DNA of 60,062 nucleotides from Magnetococcales bacterium (GCA_002753565.1 PEAM01000026.1:1-60062); one strand, 5' to 3'. Shown: positions 36,546-46,243, counted from the stretch's first letter. Numbers and translations are program-made. Notes: generated from the letters alone by a model not told the origin.

Positions 36546-38510
36546 TCAAAAATCCCAATCCAGACGGGCCAGAATGGATCGTGGAACCTCACGATTGGTG
36601 GTGCCGGAGTTCAGGTTCGAAAACTCCATGTGGGCGCGGTCGAGAAGATTGTGTCCGGTCAGACTCAGGGTCATGTTTTCCATGGGACGCCAGGCCAGAC
36701 GAACATCCAACCGGACCACCGCCGGCAGAGATGCGTTATCCAACCCACCCACATAAAACAGCGCGGTATCCAACGCCCAATCCTTATGTAGATCAAGATA
36801 GGAACGTACCTGGAATTGGTGGCGGGGAATATCACCATCAGAGGCCAAAACAGTGGTATCGGTACTATCCGGTGTCAGCCCGATGTTGAGCTTCAACCAG
36901 GTGTGGCTGGCCCGCAACTTCCAATCCTTGGAGATTTGCCAATCCACCGCACTCTCCACACCATAGGTGGAGGCAAAGGCTTGGTTTTCGAAAAGTTGGG
37001 ATACAATCAACTGTCCCCCGCTAAAGGTGGTACTGTTTTCGTAGGATATCAGGTTTTTATACTCATTATAAAAAGCGGCAATATCGAGAAAAACATTCGG
37101 ATGGGGCTGGGACCGGTAGCCGACCTCATAGGCCAACAGGGTTTCGGATCGGGTTTTGGGATTGCCGATAACATGGATGGCGCTGTTGGGACCGGTAGCC
37201 GAAGAGATGAAAATATCCCGGTCGGCCCGTGATGGGGAGCGTACGGCTCGGGAGATGGAGCCCCAAACAGCGTGTTTTTCGTCAACATGCCATAAAATCC
37301 GGGCATTGGGTTGATATTCCCAGCCGGTATAATCATTTTTTTCAACCTTGGCACCCAGAGTCAAACGCAGGCTCTTATCCCAAAAGGAGATCTCGTCCTG
37401 GGCAAAAAAGCTGAAGGTTTCATCATTGGTATCGGTTGGGCTCCAGCTGACCGATTGGCTGTTGACCATCTTATCCCGCGTGGTCCGATAGCCCACCCCC
37501 CAGATCAGTTCGTGGTCTTCCCGAGGCGAGAATCGGTGCTGAAAGTCAATATCCACCGTATCCCGATCTTCGTTTCCGGTTCGTACAGCCCGATCATAAT
37601 AGACCTGGACAGAAAGATTGGATGTCTCTGACAGAATCTGGCTCAGACGTATCTGAAGATTGCCGCCGTGGCTATCCTCCTGACTGCTGTCCATCTCCTG
37701 CTGATAGAGATCCCCTTGCAGGGTCAAGGTACGCGTTGGGGTCAGGTTCAAGTCAGCCCGAAACCCGCCACGAACGCTATTCCACGCATCCCCAGAATCG
37801 GTAGAGCTGGTTAAGTCGAAGTGGTTGCGGTCGCTCCCCTTGGCATAGACACGAAAAGCCGAATCCTTCCCCATGGGGCCACCATAACGAAATCCCCCCA
37901 AAACCTTATCAACATTGCCCGTGGCCAGGGTAACCCTCCCCCCCTGGGTCTCGCTGGCCTCTTTGGTAATGATATTAATGACACCGTTGACCGCATTGGC
38001 ACCCCACAGACTCCCCCCCGGACCACGGATAACCTCAATCCGATCGATGGTCTCTAGCAGAATATCCTGAACATTCCAGAAAACACCGGCAAACAAGGGG
38101 TTGTAGAGGGTGCGTCCATCCATTAAAATCAGCAGTTTATTAGAGTATTGTGCATTAAATCCCCGAGAGGTAATGGCCCAGGTATCGTTATTGATACGGG
38201 CCACCTGCAACCCTGGCACCAGCCGCAGCAACTCCGGCAGGCTGGTCATGCCAGAACGGCGAATCTCCTCCTGTCCAACCACATAAACGGCTGAGGAGGT
38301 ATCCACCAGCCGCTGCTCTTTTCGGGCCGCAGTTGTCAGGGTTATTTCTGCCAGCGCTTCAAAACCGATATCCAGGAGCTTTTCCAGATCCTCCTCAGCC
38401 TGCCACTCTTCTGTCGGGCTGGCCCAACCATTGGGCTGCAACACCACCATCATCAGTAGCGCTCCCAAAACAGCCCTCCCCGTTCGAATGCTCTCTCCTG
38501 CAAACTTCAT
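36546..38510 (-). CDS. TonB-dependent outer-membrane receptor
   Basis: 654 residues. A signal peptide (about 1-30) is followed by a plug domain (SAVYVVGQEEIRRSGMTSLPELLRLVPGLQVARI, and RIEVIRGPGGSLWGANAVNGVINIITK). A 22-strand type barrel ends in WDF, a C-terminal Phe signature. Substrate unknown; the short plug and TLTTAARKEQRL segment resemble receptors often paired with YfiR-like proteins and GGDEF or kinase genes, in which the receptor may report ligand status. AGAGGAG lies before the ATG. It is the first gene of the YfiR/kinase/cyclase set. Confidence 0.9.
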   Translation of the reverse strand: MKFAGESIRTGRAVLGALLMMVVLQPNGWASPTEEWQAEEDLEKLLDIGFEALAEITLTTAARKEQRLVDTSSAVYVVGQEEIRRSGMTSLPELLRLVPGLQVARINNDTWAITSRGFNAQYSNKLLILMDGRTLYNPLFAGVFWNVQDILLETIDRIEVIRGPGGSLWGANAVNGVINIITKEASETQGGRVTLATGNVDKVLGGFRYGGPMGKDSAFRVYAKGSDRNHFDLTSSTDSGDAWNSVRGGFRADLNLTPTRTLTLQGDLYQQEMDSSQEDSHGGNLQIRLSQILSETSNLSVQVYYDRAVRTGNEDRDTVDIDFQHRFSPREDHELIWGVGYRTTRDKMVNSQSVSWSPTDTNDETFSFFAQDEISFWDKSLRLTLGAKVEKNDYTGWEYQPNARILWHVDEKHAVWGSISRAVRSPSRADRDIFISSATGPNSAIHVIGNPKTRSETLLAYEVGYRSQPHPNVFLDIAAFYNEYKNLISYENSTTFSGGQLIVSQLFENQAFASTYGVESAVDWQISKDWKLRASHTWLKLNIGLTPDSTDTTVLASDGDIPRHQFQVRSYLDLHKDWALDTALFYVGGLDNASLPAVVRLDVRLAWRPMENMTLSLTGHNLLDRAHMEFSNLNSGTTNREVPRSILARLDWDF

Positions 38511-38533
38511 GGTATACTCCTCTCAACAAAAAG

Positions 38534-38571
38534 TCTGCCACCCTTTTTATGGCATTTTTCAAGCTGGCAGA
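38534..38571. terminator. inverted repeat with T tracts on both sides
   Basis: Arms TCTGCCA (38534-38540) and TGGCAGA (38565-38571) enclose a 24-base loop, with T-rich runs after the stem on both strands. It lies between the third hybrid kinase and the TonB receptor gene, so it may terminate the kinase transcript or attenuate read-through. The long loop weakens the call. Confidence 0.35.
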
Positions 38572-38631
38572 TTTTTCCCCTGTATCCGGTTTAGAGCCTT
38601 CACAACAACCGCACTCTCTTCTGTCAGCAGG

Positions 38632-41600
38632 TCATGAGGCAGAAGAGGCGTTGGGCGGCCCATCCGAAACAGGCTGCCCCACCACCTTAGCCTCAAAAAC
38701 CTCCAGTGGCTCCCCATGAGCAATAAATTGGTGGATAACGTTGAGCAGCCTTTTTTTTCGGATGGGTTTGGTCAAATGGAGGTCGCAACCGGCCTTGAGA
38801 ATCTTATCAGACACATCGGACATGGCATGGGCCGTCAAGGCGATGATCGGTACCGGGGTGGCGTTCTGGCTTTTCTCCCACGCCCGGATAGCTCGAGTCG
38901 CTTCATAACCATCCATCCGGGGCATCTGGATATCCATCAACACCAGATCAAACCGACTGGATTTAAACAGCTCCACCGCCTCAACACCATCCTTGGCTAC
39001 CTGAAGATCAAAAGGCCCCCGATTAAGAAACCCCTGAATAACCAGCAGATTATCTTCAGCATCATCCGCAACCAACAGTGAGAAATGACGCCCAGAAGCG
39101 TGCTCACTGGTTCGCTCCATCTGCCGCCGATCCAGAGTGCTGTTCAAGTTTTTTTCAACCCCCTCAACCAGCTGAACAGTAAAAGAGAACTGACTCCCCG
39201 CTCCCAACGCACTTTCAACCCAGATATTACCCCCCATCTTTTCTATCAAGCGATGACAGATGGTCAAGCCGAGTCCCGTACCCCCAAATCGCCGGGTTGT
39301 GGAGGCATCTGCCTGGGAAAAAGGCTGAAAGATGGTCTCCAACTTTTCTCGTGGGATACCAATTCCCGTATCCGAGACCGAAAAGTGCAGGATCCCCTCC
39401 TCCCCCTTGTCGATGGCAAGCACCACCTCCCCCTGCTCAGAAAACTTCAGGGCATTTCCCATTAAATTCAACAACACCTGGCGCAACCGCTGGGGGTCCC
39501 CCTCCACCACTTTGGGCACCGCTCTAGAGAGCCGTTTCCGCAGTTTCAGACCTTTCTCCTTGGCGCGAAAATGGAGAATATCCAGCGTGTGCTGAACCAG
39601 TTCGTGCAAATCGAAGAGGGTTATCTCCAGACTCAACTGGCCCGCTTCAATCTTGGAAAGATCCAAAATATCGTTGACCAGATCCATCAATCCTTCACCG
39701 GCTCGTAAAGAGACCTCCAGATATTGGCGCTGCTTGGCATTGATCTGGGTGTCCAGCAGCAGCTCATCCATGCCGATGATGGCATTAATGGGGGTGCGAA
39801 TCTCATGGCTCATGGTGGCCAGAAAGGTACTTTTGGCTTGGTTGGCCTGATCGGATAGTTTTTTTGCCTCTCGCAACGCCTGATCCATCCGGGTCCGCTC
39901 AATAATGCCCGAGAGGGTGTTGGCCATGGAGAGCAGAAACCCCTCCTCCTCTGGAGTTCTGAGATGTCCCGCCAGCAGGTACATGGTGATAATGCCAAGC
40001 AGCGCCCCCTTGGAGATAATCGGTACACAGTAGTGTCCGTGAGGCTCGATCCCATCATAGAGGGTGTCATGCCTGTCATCCACATGGTCGGCAAACACAA
40101 TCTGCCTGCTCTCCAAAACCCGACCACAAAGACAGACACCCGGCTTGATGGTCCGACAGAGATGGGTAAGCTGCTCGGGAAGCCCTTGATGGGCCACCAT
40201 CTCCAACTCGCCACTCTCTTGATTGAGCAGAAAAATGGCGCCTCGCTCCGCAGTGGTAATCCAGGTACCGGAAAGAATCAGTTGTAGGGCGACCTCCAGC
40301 TGCTCGATCAGAGAGGTGGCCTCGGTGGCGCTTTGCAAAAGTGTGTTGATGGAGGCTTGGGAGTGGAGCATTCGCTCCATGCTCTGCTCCTCCCGTTTGC
40401 GTGCGCTGATATCCCGGATAACCGCAGAGAAAAACTGGCTGCCATCTGTCTTCCAGGTATTGATGGCTATCTCCATCGGAAAGGCCTGCCCCCCCTTTTT
40501 CATCCCGACAAACTCCGCCGTCTGGCCGATCAACTGGGCCTGTTCACCTTTTTTATAGCGATCAAAACCCTGTTGGTGCGCATCCCCATACTCTTGAGGG
40601 ATCAATAGAGAGACAGGGCGCCCCGACACCTCTTCCTCCGTATAACCAAAGATGGTCTGCGCGCCACGGTTCCAGATGATGATACACCCGTCAGAATCGG
40701 TGGCAATAATCGCATCGCTGATTGAGGAGGTGACCGACCGAAACCGCTCTTCACTCTCCCGATAGGCCATCTCCACTTTTTTTCGTTCCGTCACATCGGT
40801 TATAAAAGCAAAGGCCGCCTCGGCCTCACCTACGGGATTGCGAACCGTCGTACAGTGAACAAACGCATACAGATCCTTGCCTGATTGGGTTTGAAAGGCT
40901 GTGTCGAAGGTCCGATGGTTGGTGATGGGAATCTGATCCGCCAACGACGCCATCCCCTGCTCATGGTTGGGATGGACAAAGTCCAGGGGTGTTTTTCCTA
41001 TGATATCTTGTGCCTGCAAACCCAACATCTGACAAAGGGCATCGTTCACCTCAAGAATACGCAGATCCTTTAAGGAGAAAAGCCAAAAACCCTCCGAGGT
41101 GTTCTTGAGGATAGAGCGATAACGACGCTCACTACCTGCCAGCGCCTCCTCCACCTGTTTTCGTTCGGCAATTTCGTTGCTCAACTGCAGATTGGTCAAC
41201 TCCATGGATTCAAACGCCTCTTCCATGGTTTTGATCATCTGCTTGCGCTCGGTAATATCACGCAAAAAAGCGGTAAAAAATTTCTTGCCACCGGCCTGGA
41301 TCGGGGTGATGACGATCTCCGTATCAATACGCTCACCATCAGCTCTGATTGCTGGCAACTCCAAGCGCTGACGCAAAATATTCTGCGCTCCTTTGGCACA
41401 GTAGAGTGCCAGACCTTGCCGATGTTTCTCTCTCAGATGAGGTGGGATGATGGTCTCGGCAACATCCTTTCCCACCACCCCAGAGGCAGAATAGCCAAAC
41501 AGCTTTTCGGCTGCGGTGTTGAATTCAACAATCTCCCCCTGTTCGTTGATGGTGACAATCGCATCCAGCGCCGTCTCCATCACAGAACGAAGACGGGCCT

Positions 41601-42000
41601 CACTAAGCTGCAGAGCCTCTCGGTCTGCTCTGTTTTGGTTTTGGATGGTGACAATTTTTGGCAACAGGTTGTGAATCAGACGCAGAAGCCCAACCAAAAT
41701 CAAACCGACCCCTACCAAAGAGACAATCCATTGTAAATTCAGGTGCAGATATTTCATGGCGGCCATCGCCTTCATCATCGGCATGTACAAGGGAAAAAGA
41801 TACATGGTGACAAGGTCGGCCACATAGAACAGGGCGATAATCAGCAGCCCTACCAACATCATGATAACAGGAAAGGTTGCCTCCAACGCCTGCAAAACCT
41901 GTCGGTTTTGATGAAAGATCCACCAAGAGGCTATGGTTCCCGAGATGAGAATAACATCGATCAAGGTCATACTCAGCACTGAGTTCCAAATCACATTCAA
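38632..42000 (-). CDS. membrane PAS-PAS-PAS-GAF hybrid histidine kinase with one receiver
   Basis: 1122 residues. Three membrane helices at about 8-28, 43-70 and 90-112 form a small membrane sensor with little periplasmic sequence. Then come PAS domains at about 135-250, 290-410 and 415-540, a GAF domain (about 555-700, with [25 protein letters not shown]) and HisKA with H732 in [10 protein letters not shown]. The HATPase has [10 protein letters not shown] and GGTGLGLTI, and one receiver carries D1023 in [10 protein letters not shown]. No HPt is fused, so it needs a separate HPt protein or uses that of a neighbour. It is monocistronic by position; a possible 56-residue ORF lies 131 bp upstream. 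Confidence 0.92.
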   Translation of the reverse strand: MNVIWNSVLSMTLIDVILISGTIASWWIFHQNRQVLQALEATFPVIMMLVGLLIIALFYVADLVTMYLFPLYMPMMKAMAAMKYLHLNLQWIVSLVGVGLILVGLLRLIHNLLPKIVTIQNQNRADREALQLSEARLRSVMETALDAIVTINEQGEIVEFNTAAEKLFGYSASGVVGKDVAETIIPPHLREKHRQGLALYCAKGAQNILRQRLELPAIRADGERIDTEIVITPIQAGGKKFFTAFLRDITERKQMIKTMEEAFESMELTNLQLSNEIAERKQVEEALAGSERRYRSILKNTSEGFWLFSLKDLRILEVNDALCQMLGLQAQDIIGKTPLDFVHPNHEQGMASLADQIPITNHRTFDTAFQTQSGKDLYAFVHCTTVRNPVGEAEAAFAFITDVTERKKVEMAYRESEERFRSVTSSISDAIIATDSDGCIIIWNRGAQTIFGYTEEEVSGRPVSLLIPQEYGDAHQQGFDRYKKGEQAQLIGQTAEFVGMKKGGQAFPMEIAINTWKTDGSQFFSAVIRDISARKREEQSMERMLHSQASINTLLQSATEATSLIEQLEVALQLILSGTWITTAERGAIFLLNQESGELEMVAHQGLPEQLTHLCRTIKPGVCLCGRVLESRQIVFADHVDDRHDTLYDGIEPHGHYCVPIISKGALLGIITMYLLAGHLRTPEEEGFLLSMANTLSGIIERTRMDQALREAKKLSDQANQAKSTFLATMSHEIRTPINAIIGMDELLLDTQINAKQRQYLEVSLRAGEGLMDLVNDILDLSKIEAGQLSLEITLFDLHELVQHTLDILHFRAKEKGLKLRKRLSRAVPKVVEGDPQRLRQVLLNLMGNALKFSEQGEVVLAIDKGEEGILHFSVSDTGIGIPREKLETIFQPFSQADASTTRRFGGTGLGLTICHRLIEKMGGNIWVESALGAGSQFSFTVQLVEGVEKNLNSTLDRRQMERTSEHASGRHFSLLVADDAEDNLLVIQGFLNRGPFDLQVAKDGVEAVELFKSSRFDLVLMDIQMPRMDGYEATRAIRAWEKSQNATPVPIIALTAHAMSDVSDKILKAGCDLHLTKPIRKKRLLNVIHQFIAHGEPLEVFEAKVVGQPVSDGPPNASSAS

Positions 42001-42131
42001 TACTCCGAAATCACTGCCGTCACAGGGATATTATCTGGTGAAACATAAAGCGACCAACGATCAGACCGAGAGAGATCCAGGGGGGAATATCTCAAAAAAC
42101 ACGCTTCTGGACCAGCGTATTATATAACTAT

Positions 42132-42302
42132 TTATACAGGATCTTCCAGTAAAAAGAGCGGATTGCGCAGACTCTCCTCAAGCAACAGCACCAGGGCCGA
42201 TGCGTTGAGGGTAAAACCCCAAGCCAAAGCGGGCTTCCTCTTTCCAGCGACACCGCCAGGGAGAGCAGGCTCCATTGCCAGTAGATCTTGAGTATGGGCC
42301 AT
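42132..42302 (-). CDS. possible small protein, 56 residues, unknown
   Basis: A reverse-strand reading frame starting MAHTQDLLAMEPALPGG and ending LRNPLFLLEDPV. An AGG element lies five bases before the ATG. It has a hydrophobic stretch (ALAWGFTLNASALVLLL) that could be a single membrane helix. It stands alone in the 460 bp gap between the hybrid kinase and the divergent 106-residue gene, in the same direction as the kinase. No family recognised. It could be a chance frame; the rest of the gap (42303-42461) shows only the leader of the rightward gene. Confidence 0.35.
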   Translation of the reverse strand: MAHTQDLLAMEPALPGGVAGKRKPALAWGFTLNASALVLLLEESLRNPLFLLEDPV

Positions 42303-42461
42303 GTTACCTAAAAAGCAGGATAACAGTTACAAACTTTTACCTTTTTTATCACAACCCACCCCCCAGGGCATGATACTCTCTCTACCTGACAGGATTGAGG
42401 AGACCTTAACCTTACAGCATGACATCTGACACGACCTCACCCCAAGGGGGAGCTGCTACTC

Positions 42462-42782
42462 ATGGACAAACGAGAAGCTCTGGCAAAAATACGCAACAAA
42501 AGCTGTGTCCCAAGCCTTCTATGGCAACAGCTAACCGCTACCCAACCCGGAGAAGACATGTCACCCCTTCTTCTGCGCCAGGCCGTCTGTAAACGACTCA
42601 CCCCTCCTCTCCTTTTTTTGAAAGAAAAAGGGTTTTTTCAAGAGTTTGACTTTCAGGATGTTGAGGATAAACCGGCCTGGAGAAGGTTGGTTATTCTCAA
42701 GCTGGGCAAGGATTTTGCAGAAGAGATAAAAAGAGCGTGCTCAATAACAGAAAAAGAGGCTAAGGAGCCCACCTCAAGATGA
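42462..42782 (+). CDS. hypothetical protein, 106 residues, coupled to a diguanylate cyclase
   Basis: No family recognised. It is mostly helical and charged, with a central segment RLTPPLLFLKEKGFFQEFDFQD and a basic start. The ATG has a GGGGGAG Shine-Dalgarno nine bases upstream. It overlaps the following cNMP-GGDEF gene by an ATGA, so the two are almost certainly co-translated and may interact. No signal peptide or membrane helix is visible. Confidence 0.75.
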   Translation: MDKREALAKIRNKSCVPSLLWQQLTATQPGEDMSPLLLRQAVCKRLTPPLLFLKEKGFFQEFDFQDVEDKPAWRRLVILKLGKDFAEEIKRACSITEKEAKEPTSR

Positions 42783-43762
42783 ACCAAAACAACGCCAACC
42801 CATCCGCCAACCTTCCCCCCTCCTTCACCAACGTCATCCGACAATCGAAGCTATTTGACGGGGTCAAGCCGGGATACTATTTGGCAGAACTGGAAAAATG
42901 CCACCTGTTCGAGGCCGCTCCCAACGATCTTTTGATCACCGTGGGCAAGGAGAATAAAAACACCTATTTTGTGCTATCCGGCACCCTCTACATACATATG
43001 GAAAAATCGGACTCCCCCCCCATACGCCATGTGGGAGAAGGCGAGACAGTGGGAGAGCTCTCCCTGTTGGGAGAGACCAAGGCCACCGCTTTTGTCGTTG
43101 TTCAGACTCCCAGTACCCTGTTGATGGTCCCACGGGAGGTGATGTGGCGGCTGATCAGGAGATCGGCCATCATCGCCCAAAACCTTCTTTTTATTCTTAC
43201 CGACTGGATCATCTCTGACAATGAACGTTTTCTCGACCGCTCCCGGGAGGTAGAAGATCTCAAGGGGCTCAGTCAACAAGATGGCCTGACCGGACTCCTC
43301 AACCGTCGCATGCTGGACAACACCCTCAATCGGGTTTACTCCCGCAGTCAAATGTGTGACAAGCCCTTTTCGGTTATCATGTGTGATGTCGACCACTTTA
43401 AAGCCTACAATGACCAACATGGCCATAAAGGGGGAGATTGTGCTTTGGTCGCCCTGGCTGACGTGCTGAAAGAGGCGGTCCGCCCCCTGGATTTTGTCGG
43501 GCGTTATGGTGGTGAAGAGTTTACCATCATCCTGCCGGACACCTCTCTGGAAGCAGCCCTGGTTGTGGCCGAACGTTTAAGAAAAGAGGTGGAGAACAGA
43601 AACATTTTCCATGTTGACGGCACCCCCCTCTCCTCCATTACCCTCTCTTTGGGTATCGCAACCTCTGCGCCGGACTCTTCGGTAGAGCAGCTTATCGAAC
43701 AGGCCGACCAAAGGCTTTATCAAGCCAAACATGGAGGAAGAAACCGCTGTTGCAGTGGCTGA
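42779..43762 (+). CDS. cNMP-binding-domain diguanylate cyclase
   Basis: 327 residues. The N-terminal half (about 25-150) is a Crp-type beta-roll with TYFVLSGTLYIHME and GEGETVGELSLLGETKATAFVVV. The C-terminal half (about 165-325) is a GGDEF domain with DGLTGLLNRRMLD, DVDHFKAYNDQHGH, an active GGEEF at 244-248 and an RPLD inhibitory site at 235-238. It should make c-di-GMP under control of a nucleotide or other ligand bound by the beta-roll. GELSLLGETKATA resembles the phosphate-binding cassette of cAMP receptors but lacks the canonical R-S-A-T pattern, so the ligand is uncertain. Confidence 0.92.
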   Translation: MNQNNANPSANLPPSFTNVIRQSKLFDGVKPGYYLAELEKCHLFEAAPNDLLITVGKENKNTYFVLSGTLYIHMEKSDSPPIRHVGEGETVGELSLLGETKATAFVVVQTPSTLLMVPREVMWRLIRRSAIIAQNLLFILTDWIISDNERFLDRSREVEDLKGLSQQDGLTGLLNRRMLDNTLNRVYSRSQMCDKPFSVIMCDVDHFKAYNDQHGHKGGDCALVALADVLKEAVRPLDFVGRYGGEEFTIILPDTSLEAALVVAERLRKEVENRNIFHVDGTPLSSITLSLGIATSAPDSSVEQLIEQADQRLYQAKHGGRNRCCSG

Positions 43763-43850
43763 TCAGCTTGACGGCATCAACAGCCCATCGGAAAAAAAAC
43801 AGCCCTCCAACGAAAAGTGTAAAAATCCACCCCAAACAGGTTAGAGTTTG

Positions 43851-43879
43851 TTGACGTACCCAGGGGTATTTGTTAGTGT
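43851..43879 (+). promoter_or_regulatory. candidate promoter of tRNA-Leu
   Basis: TTGACG (43851-43856), a 17 bp spacer, then TAGTGT (43874-43879). This would start transcription a few bases before the mature tRNA 5' end at 43890. The -35 is strong and the -10 weak. Confidence 0.5.
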
Positions 43880-43889
43880 CCGGTTTATT

Positions 43890-43976
43890 GCCGGGGTGGC
43901 GGAACTGGTAGACGCACCAGACTCAAAATCTGGCGTTGGCAACAACGTGTCGGTTCGATTCCGACCCTCGGCACCA
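43890..43976 (+). tRNA. tRNA-Leu (anticodon CAA)
   Basis: 87 bases including an encoded CCA end. The acceptor stem GCCGGGG pairs with CCTCGGC (one G-T pair), followed by a D-arm with GGTAGACGC. The anticodon stem CCAGA/TCTGG holds the loop CTCAAAA, giving anticodon CAA, which reads UUG. A long class-II variable arm (GCGTTGGCAACAACGT) and the T-arm GTCGGTTCGATTCCGAC complete the fold. No integrase or att-like duplication is adjacent. Confidence 0.97.
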
Positions 43977-44026
43977 TCTTAAAAAAACACTCCTTTTTTT
44001 CAATCTCTTCAGATAAAACCAACCCA

Positions 44027-44053
44027 CAAAAAAAAGCCACCCTTCAAGGTGGC
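44027..44053 (-). terminator. rho-independent terminator, leftward, after ispB
   Basis: On the minus strand GCCACC-TTGAAG-GGTGGC is followed by eight T residues. It lies 155 bp after the ispB stop, beyond the short miniature element, which would therefore be part of the ispB 3' untranslated region. Confidence 0.75.
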
Positions 44054-44069
44054 TTCATGTTGTATGGAG

Positions 44070-44186
44070 AGTCCAAACCCAATTGGCGGATGGGTCTGAG
44101 AAGAGATGGAGGCCTTCCCCGAGGATTTGGGCAGCGCCCAAGATTGCAACCCTTTGACTTTGCCTTTATCCCAATGGGTTTTGACT
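44070..44186. repeat. miniature inverted-repeat element, short copy
   Basis: A 117 bp non-coding unit. Its ends are inverted repeats: 44070-44086 (AGTCCAAACCCAATTGG) against the reverse complement of 44170-44186 (AGTCAAAACCCATTGGG). The interior shares GGATGGGTCTG, CCTTCCC, TTTGGGCAGCGCC and CCTTTGACTTTGC with the copy at 8202-8421, in the same order, and forms the TTGGGC..GCCCAA hairpin. Compared with the long copy it lacks the third hairpin and one of the two TTGACTTTGC decamers. Confidence 0.7.
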
Positions 44187-44208
44187 GACTCTAGAAACAA
44201 CCGAGGGA

Positions 44209-45231
44209 TCAATAACTGCGGTCAACAGCAAAATCAGCCAGCTTCAGCATGGTATCTCGCTCAGGAGAGGCTGGAAAGTCCAGGAGTTCCACCTTGGCCT
44301 CTTCGACCAGCTCCCGCGCCCGTTTCATGGCATAGTCCAGTGAGCCCCGATCCTTCACCAGTTGAATGGCCCGCTGCAGCCCTCCTTCCGGGTGGTTGGT
44401 ATCCTCCAGGCAGAGCCGCCAAAAAACCCGCTCTTCTTCTGTACCCGCTTCGTAAGCATGGATGACGGGCAGGGTAATCTTCCCCTCTTGAAAATCATCT
44501 CCGATGGTCTTGCCCAAGGTCTCTTGGGTTGCCGAATAGTCCAGGGCATCATCCACCACCTGATAGGCCTGCCCCAACAGGAGACCATAACGGGCCACTC
44601 GGTCCACCTCTGCCTGAGGTCGGTTGCACAGCACAGCCCCCAACTGCATGGCCGAAGAGAAGAGGGTAGCGGTCTTGCTGGAGACAACCTGCATGTATCT
44701 CTCTTCACTGGTGGAGAGGTCGTTGGTTACCACCAACTGCAGCACCTCCCCTTCGGAGATAACCGCACAGGCATCAGCAACAATTTCGAGAATTCTCAGA
44801 TCCCCGTGGCTGACCAAGACCTGGAAAGAGCGGGAGAAAAGAAAGTCCCCCACCAAAACCGGCGCTTTACTGCCCCAAACCGAGTTGGCTGTTTCGCTTC
44901 CCCGGCGGGTAACCGAACCATCCACCACATCGTCGTGTAGCAGGGTGGCGGTGTGGATAAACTCGACAACCGCTGCCAACAGAGCATGTTGGTTACCGGT
45001 ATAGCCGAACATTCGCGCCGTCAGCAGGGTGAGAGCCGGTCGAAGTCGCTTGCCGCCACTGTTGATCAGATGGGATCCCAAGGTTGGGATCAATTCCACC
45101 TGGGCATCTAACTGCTCCAGAATAATCCGGTTGGTCAACTCCAGATCATTTTGAATCAAAGCGTGCAGCTGTGCCAAAACGAAAGGCAGCTCTTTTTTGG
45201 GTTTATTGCTTTCTGGAGTTTGGATCTTCAC
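44209..45231 (-). CDS. ispB: octaprenyl-diphosphate synthase (trans-polyprenyl)
   Basis: 340 residues. The first Asp-rich motif is LLHDDVVDGSVTRRG and the second is QVVDDALDYSATQETLGKTIGDDFQEGKITLP; both are complete, and GGKRLRPAL precedes them. It builds the polyprenyl side chain of ubiquinone or menaquinone from isopentenyl diphosphate. The start is GTG at 45231 with only a weak Shine-Dalgarno. Chain length (octa or other) cannot be fixed from sequence by eye. It is divergent from maf, with about 230 bp between. Confidence 0.93.
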   Translation of the reverse strand: MKIQTPESNKPKKELPFVLAQLHALIQNDLELTNRIILEQLDAQVELIPTLGSHLINSGGKRLRPALTLLTARMFGYTGNQHALLAAVVEFIHTATLLHDDVVDGSVTRRGSETANSVWGSKAPVLVGDFLFSRSFQVLVSHGDLRILEIVADACAVISEGEVLQLVVTNDLSTSEERYMQVVSSKTATLFSSAMQLGAVLCNRPQAEVDRVARYGLLLGQAYQVVDDALDYSATQETLGKTIGDDFQEGKITLPVIHAYEAGTEEERVFWRLCLEDTNHPEGGLQRAIQLVKDRGSLDYAMKRARELVEEAKVELLDFPASPERDTMLKLADFAVDRSY

Positions 45232-45460
45232 TTAGCTTTTTATCGATTGATGAGTGCTCGAAAACAACAGAGCAAACCAGGGCTGCACATAAGATAAGGC
45301 CTTGTAAAACAGAACCATACACCCTATAAACACCACCTGATATATTATTAAAAAGCTGACCGAAAGGGGACTTTTATCCCCAAGAGATCAACACACACCC
45401 GCATTGCAAATCAGCGATACTTTATACCTAACCCCTCTAATTGGGGAGGAAAAAACCGTA

Positions 45461-46057
45461 ATGGAAGATAAAAAACAGATGGCCTGGCTTAAAAACGGGT
45501 CACCTTTATGCCTGGCTTCGGCCTCGCCAAGAAGGTTAGAACTGCTGCAACAGGTCGGAATTAAACCCTTTGTCTCCCCAGCCGAAATAGACGAAACAAT
45601 CAAGCCAGGAGAGACACCTCGCCACTATGTAAAACGTATGGCGACGACTAAAGCCAGATCGACAATGAATCAGGACCATGCCAGAGTGCTGGCTGCGGAC
45701 ACCATCGTAGTTTTGGATGGGGTGGTGCTGGGTAAACCCTTCGATAACCAGGAGGCCGAGCAGATGCTGGAGAGACTCTCCGGTCGGCCCCATCAGGTGA
45801 TGACCGCCATCGCCCTGTTCCAACCCCAGAGAGAAAAAATCGATGCCCTGGTGGTTGAAACGGCTGTCTGGTTCAAAAAAGTTTCTCGGGCGGAGATCCA
45901 GGCCTATGTGGCTACCGGCGAGCCGATGGATAAAGCTGGTTCTTATGGTATTCAAGGGTTTGGCGCTTTTATGGTCGAAAGAATCGACGGCTCCTATACC
46001 GCGGTTGTCGGTCTTCCGCTCTTTGAAACTTTGTCACTCTTGACAAATTCCAATTGA
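45461..46057 (+). CDS. maf: Maf-family nucleotide pyrophosphatase
   Basis: 198 residues. The conserved opening is LCLASASPRRLELLQQVGI, followed by VSPAEIDE, LAADTIVVLDGVVLGKP and SGRPHQVMTAIAL, and the C-terminal GSYGIQGFGAFMVERIDGSYTAVVGLPL. Maf enzymes hydrolyse non-canonical or modified NTPs such as dTTP/UTP or m7GTP, removing them from the pool. The start is the ATG at 45461 with GGGGAGGA 11 bases upstream; an in-frame TTG at 45404 is unlikely. Confidence 0.92.
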   Translation: MEDKKQMAWLKNGSPLCLASASPRRLELLQQVGIKPFVSPAEIDETIKPGETPRHYVKRMATTKARSTMNQDHARVLAADTIVVLDGVVLGKPFDNQEAEQMLERLSGRPHQVMTAIALFQPQREKIDALVVETAVWFKKVSRAEIQAYVATGEPMDKAGSYGIQGFGAFMVERIDGSYTAVVGLPLFETLSLLTNSN

Positions 46058-46243
46058 CTCTTTCGACAATACCGTGATAATAGGCCGGTTCAGGGTATCG
46101 GAGTTCTCTTTCTGGGGTGGTTTGAGTCAGCTTTTCAAATCCCTATCCAAAGAGCTGGATTGTGCGATAGATTCTGTATTTAAGTTGGGTATTTTTTTAT
46201 ACTTATGTCAGGCTAATAGTTGGAATTGGAGGATTTTCCTTAC

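Noticed and set aside
43890-43976. tRNA-Leu as integration site of a mobile island
   Set aside because: No integrase gene and no repeat of the tRNA 3' end found nearby.
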